A stretch of DNA of 64,000 bases from Trichomonas vaginalis G3 (lineage: Eukaryota; Parabasalia; Trichomonadida; Trichomonadidae), in assembly GCF_026262505.1 (NCBI RefSeq), contig NC_067203.1, positions 4,278,001-4,342,000 of the forward strand, in the 5' to 3' direction. Position numbers and translations under genes: made by a program. Below the pieces are notes generated by a model that was given only the letters and a program-made list of their open reading frames with translations, made no database searches and was not told where the DNA came from. Shown here piece by piece: positions 1 through 9,442 of the stretch (positions are counted from its first letter, which is position 1; every line of letters starts with the position of its first letter).

Positions 1-494
1 TTTTGTAGAAATATAAACGTTTTCTCCAAGGTCTTCTATTCTATTGATTTTAACAGTTGCATTTTTCCTGTCATATATAATATCGAGATGGTACTCTCCC
101 TCGTCAATGTTATACTGGTTTGCATATTCGATATAGATATCGTTTATTTTTTCTTGAAAAGCTTGAAGAGTTGTTTCTAAGTTTACAAGCAAACTAACTT
201 GTAAAAGTTTTCCCTGTTCAAATTTCTCATACATACGTTTTTCTTTGTTATAGTATCGAACTTCAAAACCGACTGTAAATGGGAAACCATGTATGGCTTC
301 TGAAATGAACTTCATTCTACGAAAGCCAATAGCTTTTGTGACGGATGGGTCTCTTAACCATCTTAACGGGTAGTCAAACGATAGCCTTCATGCTTTACGG
401 TCTCTGTCTCAAACTTTTGACCGACATTCGTAAAAAGTTCATCTAATGGTTTAGTTGTAGCAACTCTTGAATTTTCTTTTTCTATTGAAAGCAT
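1..494 (-). pseudogene. Maverick protein of unknown role beside fibre (penton- or fibre-base candidate), partial
   Basis: Minus-strand coding region cut by the window edge; it matches the protein at 29609-30458 of the other copy and is a paralogue of the 285-residue protein at 4803-5660. Its ATG faces the fibre gene ATG across an 18-bp spacer, so the two are divergently transcribed. The family starts with a short stretch containing TKPLD and later RFDYP-RWL-P, and I recognise no named domain. Location beside the fibre suggests a fibre-anchoring or penton role, which is inference only. Looks broken. Confidence 0.6.
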
Positions 495-512
495 ATTTTA
501 TCTATAATAAAA
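495..512. promoter_or_regulatory. 18-bp divergent promoter spacer of Maverick copy A
   Basis: Only 18 bp separate the ATG of the minus-strand gene from the ATG of the fibre gene. The spacer is nearly palindromic and reads TTTTAT one way and, in the twin copy at 30459-30476, TTTTTATTCT the other way, the same T-run plus TTTTTAT/C signal seen in front of most genes of both elements. Function as a two-way promoter is inferred from position and repetition. Confidence 0.5.
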
Positions 513-1844
513 ATGTCAAATGAAACAGCGTCTATGAGAGAAATACAACACAACCGACAACTCATTATACAAGCTCTAAATAAGAACACAACAAACTTTT
601 CAAACTATTCTAAGATATCTGAGTCATTGAAAGAAGGAAACTTAAAACTGACATTAAACCCAATGACAGATGAGTTTCTGTTTCAAGACAAGAAGAACCA
701 TACTGTTTGTATAAATCCAACAAAAGGAACTTTAAACGAGAAACCTATAAAAGAACTTCTTTTGAAAGCAGATGTTGACAACAAAGCAGACAAAACATAT
801 GTAGACGATGCAATAGCAAAAGAAGAAGAAAGAGCTAACAAAGCTTATGCAACAAAAGAACATACTCATCCTGAACTAGCAGACAAAACATATGTTGACA
901 ATAAAATGTCAAGTGAAGTGACAAGAGCTGAAAACGAATATTCTAAAAAGACTCATACACATACCATTGCAAATATTACAAACTTACAAGAAACCTTAAA
1001 CAGGAAAAGTGACGTTGGACATACACATACCATTGCAAATATTACAAACTTACAAGAAACCTTAAACAGGAAAAGTGACGTTGGACATACACATACCATT
1101 GCAAATATTACAAACTTACAAGAAACCTTAAACAGGAAAAGTGACGTTGGACATACACATACAAGTTTTACAACTGTTGCTATAGAAAGTATTGAAGGAA
1201 CGGTTGAAGAACCTGATGGGGATGTATTATATTGGAAACCTCCTAACTTTCCACAAGGTTTAACATCGGATGACGAATAACGACGATGAAAAACATTAGA
1301 TGTAAAGATGTTTATGTCATGAAGGATGAACATAATATTAAATTCACTGCTCAAGATTTATATGAGAAGAAAGCAGACAAAACAGAGCTTCAAACATTAA
1401 AGACAGAAATACTTCAAACATTATATCCTATAGGCTCTATTTATACGTCAATGAACTCTACCAGACCAGAAGTAGTACTTGGTTTTGGAACTTGGACTCA
1501 AATAGTCGACAGGTTTTTGTATTGTGCAAACTCTTCAAAGGAAACAGGTGGAAGTAAAACGATTTCAGGTGAAAATTTACCTGCACACAGTCACTACATA
1601 GATTTAAGTACATCTCAAGCAGGTTGGCATAAGCATAGATATTGGGATTGGTCAGCAATGACAAAAGGTAAAGGATATGATGTTAAAGACAACGTTAAGT
1701 TTGCTATAAATTGTTACTGGAGTAACACTGAGGGAGGAGGAAACCATACACATCGCGTTTCGGGATATACGCAAAACAACGGGACAAAGTAAAGACTACA
1801 TGCCACCTTACATGACAGTTTACGCATGGTATAGAAATGCTTAG
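513..1844 (+). pseudogene. Phage-like tail fibre with collar tip, Maverick copy A
   Basis: Coding region for a fibre. The first 80 residues match the fibre of the other copy at 30477. A stalk follows with ADKTYVD heptad-like segments, then three exact 22-residue repeats (HTHTIANITNLQ core) encoded by 66-bp DNA repeats at about 954-1160. The C-terminal tip contains YPIGSIYTSM, WTQIVDRF, a GG-rich stretch, AHSHYI and HTHRV, the hallmark of phage tail-collar/short tail fibre receptor-binding tips. This is a receptor-binding or host-recognition protein by family. It ends in a 4-bp convergent overlap with the integrase gene. Looks broken. Confidence 0.75.
954..1161 (+). repeat. 66-bp tandem repeat in the fibre stalk, three units
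   Basis: Three consecutive, essentially identical 66-bp units code for 22 residues each in frame with the fibre. HTHT segments of this kind form metal-binding trimeric stalks in phage fibres. The unit number can change stalk length without changing frame. The open frame on the opposite strand through this stretch is a shadow of the repeat. Confidence 0.9.
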
Positions 1845-2800
1845 TCGTCATTTTCAACTTCTTTAGCATATTCGTCAGGAGTTGTCTTATATTTGTTAGG
1901 AACTGTCTTTGAAAGTATACCACCTTGAACTTTGACAAGTTTGAAACGAGGTCTGACAATAGTAGTTTTATCTTCTGCTTGCAGTCTGTACATTTTGCCA
2001 TGTTTGCCTAAAACTTCATAATATTCTCTTGTATACTTTCTTCTATTTTTACGAACACGAATGTGAGTACCTGTCGGGTTCCCATTGTTGTCATAGTCAA
2101 TAGTATTTTCATATGGGTCGCGTTTAGGTATTTCTATTTTTACTTTGTCACCTTTCTGAAGTTTGAAGCCCGGCATTCTTTCTTGTTTGTCTCTTTTGAC
2201 TAAATTATTAAATATATAGTCTTTCTCTAAGTCAGGGTTGTTTTTCATTTCTTCGGGGGAGTGGTTTCCCAAACCCTTTTGTTTACGGTTATTGTAAATA
2301 TTTAAAACTTGTCTCATCTTTGCCATGGAGAAGTGTCTATATTTGTCGTCATATGACATTTCATTTGCTTCACCACCTTGTGGTTGGTTTAAGTCTCTTA
2401 ACATTTTTATACAACCGTCAATGACACCAAGAGCAGAATGGTTTTGGTCGACAATGAAATATTGGTTTACATTTTTTGAACGCAGATAGTTTTTAATATC
2501 GTCTGATTTGAAAGAACTTTCACAGTCAGATGTCAGTTTTGTTGGATGGTATTTGTCAACGAATATTGTCAAAGCTGCTAAGATATCTAAAATATTTTTG
2601 GACTGTAATGGTATGGCTTCACAGTATCTTGTGTTTTGACCGACAAATATTAGCCAGTATGGTGGTCCATCTGTTCTAACTCTCGGAATGTTTTCCAAGA
2701 TATCCATAAACCAAGCATTTGGTGTTGAACTAAAGATTTTTACCATGAGTGCTTTCTTTGTCGCTTTAGAAACATAGGGGTCCTTGTTTGAATTCGTCAT
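1841..2800 (-). CDS. Maverick integrase (retroviral rve type), copy A
   Basis: A 319-residue protein with a retrovirus-like integrase core: an aspartate in the WFMDIL segment, then KLTSDCESSF, then a helix after HSALGVID, followed by a region typical of rve cores (YNNRKQKGLGNHSPEEM). The C-terminal third is basic and resembles a small beta-barrel/chromodomain-like tail (GDKVKI, VRPRFKLVK). It would cut and join element ends into host DNA. The twin at 31673-32632 is the same length and almost identical. It is convergent with the fibre and divergent from the small gene at 2818, with 17 bp between the start codons. Confidence 0.88.
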   Translation of the reverse strand: MTNSNKDPYVSKATKKALMVKIFSSTPNAWFMDILENIPRVRTDGPPYWLIFVGQNTRYCEAIPLQSKNILDILAALTIFVDKYHPTKLTSDCESSFKSDDIKNYLRSKNVNQYFIVDQNHSALGVIDGCIKMLRDLNQPQGGEANEMSYDDKYRHFSMAKMRQVLNIYNNRKQKGLGNHSPEEMKNNPDLEKDYIFNNLVKRDKQERMPGFKLQKGDKVKIEIPKRDPYENTIDYDNNGNPTGTHIRVRKNRRKYTREYYEVLGKHGKMYRLQAEDKTTIVRPRFKLVKVQGGILSKTVPNKYKTTPDEYAKEVENDD

Positions 2801-2817
2801 TTTTTAACCCATAAGAA

Positions 2818-3219
2818 ATGGGTTTATTTGGCGCATTAGCAGGAGTCGCATCTAGATTTTTACCCGCAGTGGGAACAATAGCCAGAGGTGTATTTGGAGT
2901 TGGAAGGAAGATTTTGAGTACATTAGGTATACTTAAAGAGAAAGCACAACCTATTATACAAACTGTACAGAAAGGTTGGGATGTAGCACGAGATGCAACA
3001 AATCTTATTCCAAATCCTGAAACAAGAGGAAAAGTTCAAGGATGGATGGACAATGTAGGAAGACAAGCAGGAAACTATTATAACAAAGCAAATGACTACT
3101 ATAACCAAGCAGGACACTATATGGACCAAGGTGAAAGATTCTTTAACAGAGGATATAACCATGCACAACAGTGGGTAAACAATAACCAACCGCAACCACC
3201 TCAAACTTGGGGAATGTAA
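2818..3219 (+). CDS. Small amphipathic virion-type protein (133 aa), copy A
   Basis: The N-terminal 45 residues are glycine-rich and amphipathic (LFGALAGVASRFLP, GVFGVGRKIL); the middle is rich in YYNKA/YYNQA helix repeats; the tail is Pro/Gln-rich. The protein at 32650-33051 is identical as far as I can compare. Small glycine-rich amphipathic proteins in adenovirus (pVI) and Polintons help membrane passage, so a membrane-active minor virion protein is a reasonable but unproven guess. Confidence 0.7.
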   Translation: MGLFGALAGVASRFLPAVGTIARGVFGVGRKILSTLGILKEKAQPIIQTVQKGWDVARDATNLIPNPETRGKVQGWMDNVGRQAGNYYNKANDYYNQAGHYMDQGERFFNRGYNHAQQWVNNNQPQPPQTWGM

Positions 3220-3222
3220 AAT

Positions 3223-3229
3223 TTTTTAC
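3223..3229 (+). promoter_or_regulatory. TTTTTAC promoter-like motif before the 50-aa gene
   Basis: TTTTTAC sits 9 bp before the ATG at 3239. The surrounding block (T run, TTTTTACTGAGATGAA, ATG) is repeated almost exactly in front of the next gene at 3395-3401, and again twice in the other copy, so it is very likely a shared gene-start signal. Confidence 0.5.
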
Positions 3230-3238
3230 TGAGATGAA

Positions 3239-3391
3239 ATGAACAATACAGCATTGAGACAAATGGGTTCAAGATGGATTTGTCGGCTTCCAGCAGTTAC
3301 ACAACGTGTTTGTCAAGTTCTTCCTATACCTCAGGAAGTTTTAGACCGACTTAAAAAACAACAACAACCAGTTGAAAACAAACCAAACTAA
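3239..3391 (+). CDS. 50-aa conserved Maverick protein, copy A
   Basis: A short open frame of 50 residues starting MNNTALRQMG and ending ENKPN. A twin of 51 residues lies at 33071-33226 with the same spacing to both neighbours and the same upstream motif, and the two differ by a few conservative changes, which supports a real gene. It contains two cysteines, in WICRLP and VCQVLP. An earlier ATG five bases upstream opens only a two-codon frame. Function unknown. Confidence 0.65.
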   Translation: MNNTALRQMGSRWICRLPAVTQRVCQVLPIPQEVLDRLKKQQQPVENKPN

Positions 3392-3394
3392 AAT

Positions 3395-3401
3395 TTTTTA
3401 C
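3395..3401 (+). promoter_or_regulatory. TTTTTAC promoter-like motif before the 194-aa gene
   Basis: TTTTTAC ends 9 bp before the ATG at 3411, in the same repeated block as the motif at 3223. Confidence 0.5.
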
Positions 3402-3410
3402 TGAGATGAA

Positions 3411-3995
3411 ATGACCGAAGAAGTTGAAACGGTAGATTTGACACCACAAACAAAAAGTTCAGAACCATTGTCAAAACCTGTCAAAGAACTTACAGATGAA
3501 GAGAAAAATTCAATAATAGAAAGTGCCAGGTCTGGAAATACAAACCCTAACTACAAAGTCACTTTTCATAAAAATGGAACGGCTAGTATCTCAAAAAAGA
3601 AACAGACTCTCACAAATAAAATATTGAAGTCTGAAGGAGCTTTCGAGACAACAGATGGAAAAGTTTACTTCACTGACCAACAGTTCATTATAGAACATCT
3701 CATTGACTTAGAGTCGAAATATTCTAAACTTTACAACAAACACAAAAAGTTGAAAGGAAAACAAAAACAAATGGCATATGATATTTATGAAGATGTTGAC
3801 GACACAACTGTTCCTGCAAGTGAAGTAAAGTCAGAGAAACCGAAAAGTGACGAAAAACCGATAGAAGAAGAAAAACAAAAAACTGAAGATAAACCAAAAC
3901 CAAAGTTTAGTTTGGAAACTAAACCAAGTCAACCTTCATTAGCTGGTATGGGTTGGCGTCAAAGACTTATGGCAGCAGGTGGTTATGTAAAGTAA
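3411..3995 (+). CDS. 194-aa Lys/Glu-rich Maverick protein next to PolB, copy A
   Basis: Charged protein: acidic N-terminus, a compact middle (YKVTFHKNGTASISKKK), a coiled-coil-like segment (LIDLESKYSKLYNKHKKLK), a disordered EKPK-rich stretch and a conserved glycine-rich tail (GMGWRQRLMAAGGYVK). The twin at 33246-33830 has the same length with changes mostly in the disordered part. It directly precedes the PolB region; a replication accessory or terminal-protein role is possible from position only. I recognise no named family. Confidence 0.7.
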   Translation: MTEEVETVDLTPQTKSSEPLSKPVKELTDEEKNSIIESARSGNTNPNYKVTFHKNGTASISKKKQTLTNKILKSEGAFETTDGKVYFTDQQFIIEHLIDLESKYSKLYNKHKKLKGKQKQMAYDIYEDVDDTTVPASEVKSEKPKSDEKPIEEEKQKTEDKPKPKFSLETKPSQPSLAGMGWRQRLMAAGGYVK

Positions 3996-4015
3996 AGAAA
4001 AAAAATATTTTTTTA

Positions 4016-4022
4016 TTTTTAT
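4016..4022 (+). promoter_or_regulatory. TTTTTAT promoter-like motif before PolB region
   Basis: T-run followed by TTTTTAT, 4 bp before the ATG at 4027; the same arrangement occurs in the other copy before 33863. Confidence 0.45.
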
Positions 4023-4026
4023 AAAA

Positions 4027-4746
4027 ATGCCCCCATATAGAATGGATAGAAAATCTGCTAGAATAAAAGCAGAGTTGCAAAGATATGGTTGGAGAGTTTC
4101 GAAGAATTTTAAATATAGGAAGGGAAGACCCATAAAAGTCTATGACAAATTGTCTGGTCTTCGCTACGAAATGGATTTGGAAACCGCACGTGCAAATTAT
4201 CCAAACAGACTAGAGAGGTTAGAAGAAGAACGTCTTATGGACATGCCTTTCGATGTTAGTGAACCTCAAGTTGAAGGACACGACGGCTTTGCCAGATTCT
4301 ATTGGAAACATGACGAACAATTGCATCCTTTGAGAAGGAAAAAAGGAAAAGGTGAAGACGCACATGCTCCCATGGAAAGAACAAGATATGCATATGAGAA
4401 GTACCGTGAAGTTAGAAGTCAAATTACATCTGGTCGAACCTTTACAGTAAACTTTGACGAAGGAAAGAACAAAGAAGGCTTCATGGGAGTACTTGCTGCA
4501 ATTCAAGACGGAAATAAGAAAGGACACAATCTCAGATTGACCATAACAGATTTGGATGGTCACATTTACTATGCACATGGCAATGTCACAACAGCTGCAA
4601 TGCTTCTTGACGCTTTCAAGACTACAAAGAGAGAACAAATGGTTGACTCCGACTCAGACATTTTGAATGCAATTGAAGGAATTGCAAGTGTCAAGTTCGA
4701 ATGGTACCAACCTAACCCTCAAGCAGTCAGACAACATGTTTGTTAG
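4027..4746 (+). pseudogene. Protein-primed PolB-like region, copy A (partial)
   Basis: Matches the N-terminal part of the PolB region of the other copy (33863-36013), with a very basic start (MPPYRMDRKSARIKAE). It starts directly behind a T-rich TTTTTAT motif. In this copy the region is partial and followed by the gene at 4803 rather than by the polymerase core, so copy A probably could not encode its own polymerase. Confidence 0.7.
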
Positions 4747-4802
4747 ATGAGAAATATGAAATGGCATACCATTTTTAAACCATATATTTTTACATATATT
4801 AA

Positions 4803-5660
4803 ATGCTTCAGGTTGAAAAACAAAGAACAAAAGTAGCAGATACAAAACCGTTAGACTATATCTTTACAAATGCTGGTAGGACTATTTCAGATGAAGAAAT
4901 TTCATCCCGAGCATACAGGTTTGACTATCCAGTTCGTTGGCTTCAAAGTCCTTCAGATGCAAAGGCAATAGGATTTAGAAGAGTTTTGTTTTCAAATAGA
5001 ACTAACGCGTTTATGTTCGCAGTATATTTTCATGGGCAGTATAAAGGTTCTGATGGTCTAATAGACAAATTTGATGAAATGAGAATCTTTACAGTTCGTT
5101 CAGACGAAAGTCTTGAGAAAACTCTAAATGACTTTCAAACTCAAATGAACAAATATTATTGGGAATTTCAAGAAAAATACGACTCTTTACTAAATGGAAC
5201 ATACTATCTGAAACTAGAATATGACAAGATGAACTCCACCGTTTCATTTCAAAAGATTGAAATTAACCCTCCAAGAGATACAGAGTTTTTATTTTGGAAA
5301 GTAGACAAACGTTCTTGGGCACAATTTCTTCGGTTACTAAACCAGAACGAACCATTACCACCAGATGGTCCATTTAAATTTATACTTCCACCAGCAGATT
5401 TGACAGTTTATAGAAACGTGTTTGACCCTCAAAATGTTATGTGCCATGCAAGTTTCAGTTCAAGCAACAATAGTTTTCTATGTATCGGTAAGGACTTTTA
5501 TGACTTTGCTTCTAAATTCTACGAACCACCTAGTAACAGTTTCTCTGACTTTCAAGTTTGGTTCACAACAAATGGTGTGCAGCATATTATACCATTGTAC
5601 TATGACTTTTATCTCGAATTGTCTTTCATATACAACTACGGAAAAGTGCTGAAAAAGTGA
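4803..5660 (+). CDS. 285-aa paralogue of the fibre-neighbour protein, copy A
   Basis: Open frame with ATG 9 bp after TTTTTAC (4787-4793). It shares TKPLD, the YRFDYP-RWL-P segment, a GFRR segment, HASFS, SFLC and a C-terminal DFQVWFTT-G segment with the gene at 29609-30458, so copy A holds two diverged members of this family. No named domain recognised. The length and beta-rich look would fit a single-jelly-roll virion protein such as a penton, but this is inference. Confidence 0.6.
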   Translation: MLQVEKQRTKVADTKPLDYIFTNAGRTISDEEISSRAYRFDYPVRWLQSPSDAKAIGFRRVLFSNRTNAFMFAVYFHGQYKGSDGLIDKFDEMRIFTVRSDESLEKTLNDFQTQMNKYYWEFQEKYDSLLNGTYYLKLEYDKMNSTVSFQKIEINPPRDTEFLFWKVDKRSWAQFLRLLNQNEPLPPDGPFKFILPPADLTVYRNVFDPQNVMCHASFSSSNNSFLCIGKDFYDFASKFYEPPSNSFSDFQVWFTTNGVQHIIPLYYDFYLELSFIYNYGKVLKK

Positions 5661-6760
5661 GTTTATGTTAGCATGTTAGATCTCACCTCTTTTCTCACCT
5701 GTTTTTTCACCTGTTTTTTCACCCTCTTGAATTTTCATGAATTTCCTTAAGATAGAAAAAAAGTGAGTTAAAATGAGATGTTTACTGTAGGTGCTACCAT
5801 GTTACCATGTGCTACCAGGTAATTTAACTTCTCTTAAAATTACTGACAACATGACATTTTGACAACAGTCGGGAAAATGTCAAGACTTCTTCATCGTAAC
5901 GAGTGTAAATGAACCAAAAATATATTTTAGGGTAGCATGTTAGATCTAACACGTTTTCTAACATTTTTTCTAACATCGTAGAAAACTCATGAAAACAATT
6001 TATTTTTGACCTAAAGACGCAAAGCGGTGGGACATAGCCCAAAAAATATATTTTAGGTGAAGAGGTTAGATCTCACCTCTTTTTTCACCTCTTTTTTCAC
6101 CCGTTGAATTTTCATGAATTTCCTTAAGATAGAAAAAAAGTGAGTTAAAATGAGATGTTTACTGTAGGTGCTACCAGGTAAACTAACTTCTCTGAAAAAA
6201 TGAGACAACATGACATTTTGACAACAGTCGGGAAAATGTCAAGACTTCTTCATCGTAACGAGTGTAAATGAACCAAAAATATATTTTAGGGTAGCATGTT
6301 AGATCTAACACGTTTTCTAACATTTTTTCTAACATCGTAGAAAACTCATGAAATTTGGTCATTTTTCGGCAAAAATAAAGTTTAGGGTAAATGGTTAGAT
6401 CTAACACGTTTTTTCACCTAATTTTTCACCCGTTGAATTTTCATGAATTTCCTTAAGATAGAAAAAAATATATTTTAGGGTAGCATGTTAGATCTAACAC
6501 GTTTTCTAACATTTTTTCTAACATCGTAGAAAACTCATGAGTTTTATACAGAATTCGGCAAAAATATATTTTAGGTGAAGAGGTTAGATCTAACCTCTTT
6601 TCTAACCTCTTTTTTCACCTGTTTTTTCACCCGTTGAATTTTCATGAATTTCCTTAAGATAGAAAAAAAGTATTGAAAAATATATTTTAGGGTAGCATGT
6701 TAGATCTAACACGTTTTCTAACATTTTTTCTAACATCGTAGAAAACACACAAAACTCATG
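5661..6760. repeat. Non-coding block of AGATCT-centred palindromes
   Basis: About 1.1 kb without a convincing gene. It is built from reused modules: AAAATATATTTTAGG, a palindrome GTTAGATCTAAC or GAGGT-AGATCT-ACCTC, runs of TTTTTTCACC or TTTTCTAAC, and GAATTTTCATGAATTTCC. AGATCT occurs at 5678, 5943, 6069, 6301, 6397 and further sites to about 6700. The short open frames here are by-products of the repeats. The modules recur in reverse orientation after the next gene (8234-8990) and, with altered centres, in the other copy (40370-40600, 41575-41820). Confidence 0.8.
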
Positions 6761-6774
6761 AATGGCTCGATGTT

Positions 6775-6935
6775 GTCCATTGTACTTTTTCAGAACAAGA
6801 CTTGTACTTTTTCAGAACAAGACTTGTACTTTTTCAGAACAAGACTTGTACTTTTTCAGAACAAGACTTGTACTTTTTCAGAACAAGACTTGTACTTTTT
6901 CAGAACAAGACTTGTACTTTTTCAGAACAAATTTC
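6775..6935 (+). repeat. 22-bp minisatellite, about 7-8 units
   Basis: Tandem units of 22 bp with the core TTTTTCAGAACAAGACTTGT; each unit holds the short palindrome ACAAGACTTGT. Units are nearly identical, which points to recent expansion or homogenisation. A second related array follows at 6968. Confidence 0.92.
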
Positions 6936-6967
6936 CCGTAAAAGCTCTCAATTTGTGAGAAAAATTT

Positions 6968-7136
6968 TCTGTTTCAGAACAATATTTGTACTGTTTCAGA
7001 ACAATATTTGTACTGTTTCAGAACAATATTTGCACTGTTTCAGAACAATATTTGTACTGTTTCAGAACAATATTTGCACTGTTTCAGAACAATATTTGCA
7101 CTGTTTCAAGACAATATTTGTACTGTTTCAAGACAA
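6968..7136 (+). repeat. 22-bp minisatellite (second type) ending at an ATGTCCGACGTACCACC start
   Basis: Tandem 22-bp units with the core GTTTCAGAACAATATTTGTA, diverging slightly in the last units. The array ends directly at ATGTCCGACGTACCACC (7137), the same start sequence that follows the arrays at 11340 and 39026. Here the gene start is followed at once by the palindrome module, so only a relic of the start remains. Confidence 0.88.
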
Positions 7137-7318
7137 TGTCCGACGTACCACCAAAAAATATATTTTATGTTAGCATGTTAGATCTAACCTCATTTCTAAC
7201 CTCATTTCTACCATCGTAGAAAACTCTCGAAATTCATGAGTTTTGACACTTTCACAAAAAACATAAAAAATAAAGGTAGTTTTTTTTAAAAAATATTTTT
7301 TATTTTTATTGTAAGAAC

Positions 7319-8233
7319 ATGTTAGCAACAACAGCACCAAACTCTTTAGTCATGAACCCAACATCTATGTTAGTAGAAATGAAAAGCTTCATTCCTTCTT
7401 CATATACTTTCGAAACAGAAATCCAGAAGATAAAGCAAGAACTTCTCCAAGGAGATTTAGATTGCACTGCGAAAGATGAAACAAATGAACAATATCTTTA
7501 TGAAATGCAGGATATTATTGACCATCTACCTAAACTTCCTGAAATACAACAACAAAAGCTTACTATTCCTGAATTCGATGAAATAGAAGTCAAAGCAACT
7601 GACTCAGTAGAAATAAAGAAGTTCATACGTAAGGTTAACTATGAGTTTCTTGGATTTCATTGCAACCACAAAGTCATGGACAAAGACTGCGACATGGTAT
7701 ATAAGAACATCTCTGACATATATAAATCTGAAGAATTTAAGACCTACGACAACTTTGTTTCGTTAGTTGCAAAATGTGTATGGCAGATAAGAGATAAAGA
7801 TAGAAGAGGTAAAGTATGGAACGAACAAATAAAACCCGCAACTTTTGAGTTAAAGAAAACCATTGACGCCTTAGTTGTTCTAGCAGGTCAAATTTCAATG
7901 TACAATGCTAAAATGAACCCACAATGTTCAAAATGTAAAGCAGCAATGAGGAAATATAACTACTCCGTCAAAGAGATAGAACGTATGCGAAACGACTATG
8001 CTGACTTAAAGAAAGAAGTAGAGAAACCAGCAGAAGATAAAATGGACATGTTGACATTTCTGAACAAAAACTATCCAACTGCTGACGATTTCCTTCTATC
8101 TGACGTCAAGAAGAAATATAAAGATACATTCAATATTGTGAAAACTTTTGATATCCTTCGTGAAGAAATAGAAGCTACAAAACTGTTTAAAGTCATGAAC
8201 CATCGCAACATATACCATGTAAAACGCTTGTAA
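7319..8233 (+). CDS. 304-aa CxxC Maverick protein, copy A
   Basis: Starts at ATG 12 bp after a TTTTTAT signal. Mostly alpha-helical and charged; residues CSKCKAAM near position 200 could form half of a zinc site, followed by a coiled-coil segment (SVKEIERMRNDYADLKKE). The twin lies at 40659-41571. No named family recognised. Position between the replication and packaging halves of the element gives no strong hint. Confidence 0.72.
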   Translation: MLATTAPNSLVMNPTSMLVEMKSFIPSSYTFETEIQKIKQELLQGDLDCTAKDETNEQYLYEMQDIIDHLPKLPEIQQQKLTIPEFDEIEVKATDSVEIKKFIRKVNYEFLGFHCNHKVMDKDCDMVYKNISDIYKSEEFKTYDNFVSLVAKCVWQIRDKDRRGKVWNEQIKPATFELKKTIDALVVLAGQISMYNAKMNPQCSKCKAAMRKYNYSVKEIERMRNDYADLKKEVEKPAEDKMDMLTFLNKNYPTADDFLLSDVKKKYKDTFNIVKTFDILREEIEATKLFKVMNHRNIYHVKRL

Positions 8234-8565
8234 ATAGTTATGTTAGAAAAGTGGTTAGAAAACGTGTTAGATCTAACATGCTAACATAAAATATATTTTT
8301 ATTGAACTCTGTATAAAATTCTGAGTAAAATGACATATGGAACATATACCATGTAAAACGCTTGTAAATAGTTATGTTAGAAAAGTGGTTAGAAAACGTG
8401 TTAGATCTAACATGCTAACATAAAATATATTTTTATTGAATTCTGTATAAAATTCTGAGTAAAATGACATATGGAACATATACCATGTAAAACGCTTGTA
8501 AATAGTTATGTTAGAAAAGTGGTTAGAAAACGTGTTAGATCTAACATGCTAACATAAAATATATT
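8207..8565 (+). repeat. 135-bp tandem repeat carrying the end of the CxxC gene
   Basis: The last codons of the preceding gene (ACCATGTAAAACGCTTG) and the downstream AGATCT palindrome module occur three times at about 135-bp spacing (8207, 8342, 8477). The first copy is the true gene end; the others are duplicated 3' tails. Confidence 0.88.
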
Positions 8566-9442
8566 TTTGTCTGATTTACGCTCATTACGATGAAGTCTTG
8601 ACAAAACATATACGAAGAAGTTTATTTCCTGTGTTGTTGTCAAAATGTCATGTTGTCACCATTTTCAAAAAGATGTTAGTTGACCGAGTGACCGAGTGAC
8701 CTGGTGACCCTCATGAAAATTCAAGAGGTGAAAAAAGAGGTGAGATCTAACCTCTTCACCTAAAATATATTTTTGGGTCTTTTACGCTCATGTTTGACAA
8801 AACATATACGATGAAGTTTATTTCCTGGACTGTTGTCAAAATGTCATGTTGTCAGTAATTTTAAGAGAAGTTAAATTACCTGGGGACCTGGGGACCTGGT
8901 GACCCTCATGAAAAAAGAGGTGAAAAAAGAGGTGAGATCTAACCATCTACCCTAAAATATATTTTTGCTGAAAAAAATGACCAAATTTCATGAATTTCCT
9001 CATATGTTTGCTACCCGAGGAAAACCGAGGGTAGAGATTCCGTACGAAAATCGTAAAAAATTGCGAGTACGTACAAAAACGTAGTCGCCTAAAACTCATG
9101 AAAATCGTAAAAAAATGACCAAATTTCATTATATAACTGTTATTTTTTTACGAAGAGAACTTTGACACTTCGTCAAAAAAATCCCTGAAATCGTAAAAAA
9201 ATGACCAAATTTCATTATATAACTGTTATTTTTTTACGAAGAGAACTTTGACACTTCGTCAAAAAAATCCCTGAAATCGTAAAAAAATGACCAAATTTCA
9301 TTATATAACTGTTATTTTTTACGAAGAGAACTTTGACACTTCGTCAAAAAAATCCCTGAAATCATATCTTTTATACAAGATAGAAAAAATAAAGTTAGTT
9401 TTTTGTAAAATATTTTTTTTATTTTGTATGTAAAGACAGAAA
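8566..9442. repeat. Repeat-rich spacer with palindromes, a KilA-N gene fragment and an 87-bp triplication
   Basis: No convincing gene. It holds further AGATCT palindromes (about 8725 and 8936), a stretch at 8993-9055 resembling part of the KilA-N gene at 10353-10421, and three copies of an 86-87-bp unit (starting about 9115, 9201, 9288; core ATGACCAAATTTCATTATAT). It ends with a T-rich TTTTTAT-type signal before the gene at 9443. Confidence 0.8.

Noticed and set aside
953-1354. 133-codon minus-strand frame over the fibre
   Set aside because: It is a shadow of the 66-bp fibre repeat, whose plus-strand product has a recognisable fibre pattern.
1841-2800. LTR retrotransposon or retrovirus because of the rve integrase
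   Set aside because: No reverse transcriptase, gag or LTR; the integrase sits among PolB, ATPase and capsid-type genes inside inverted ends, which fits Maverick/Polinton.
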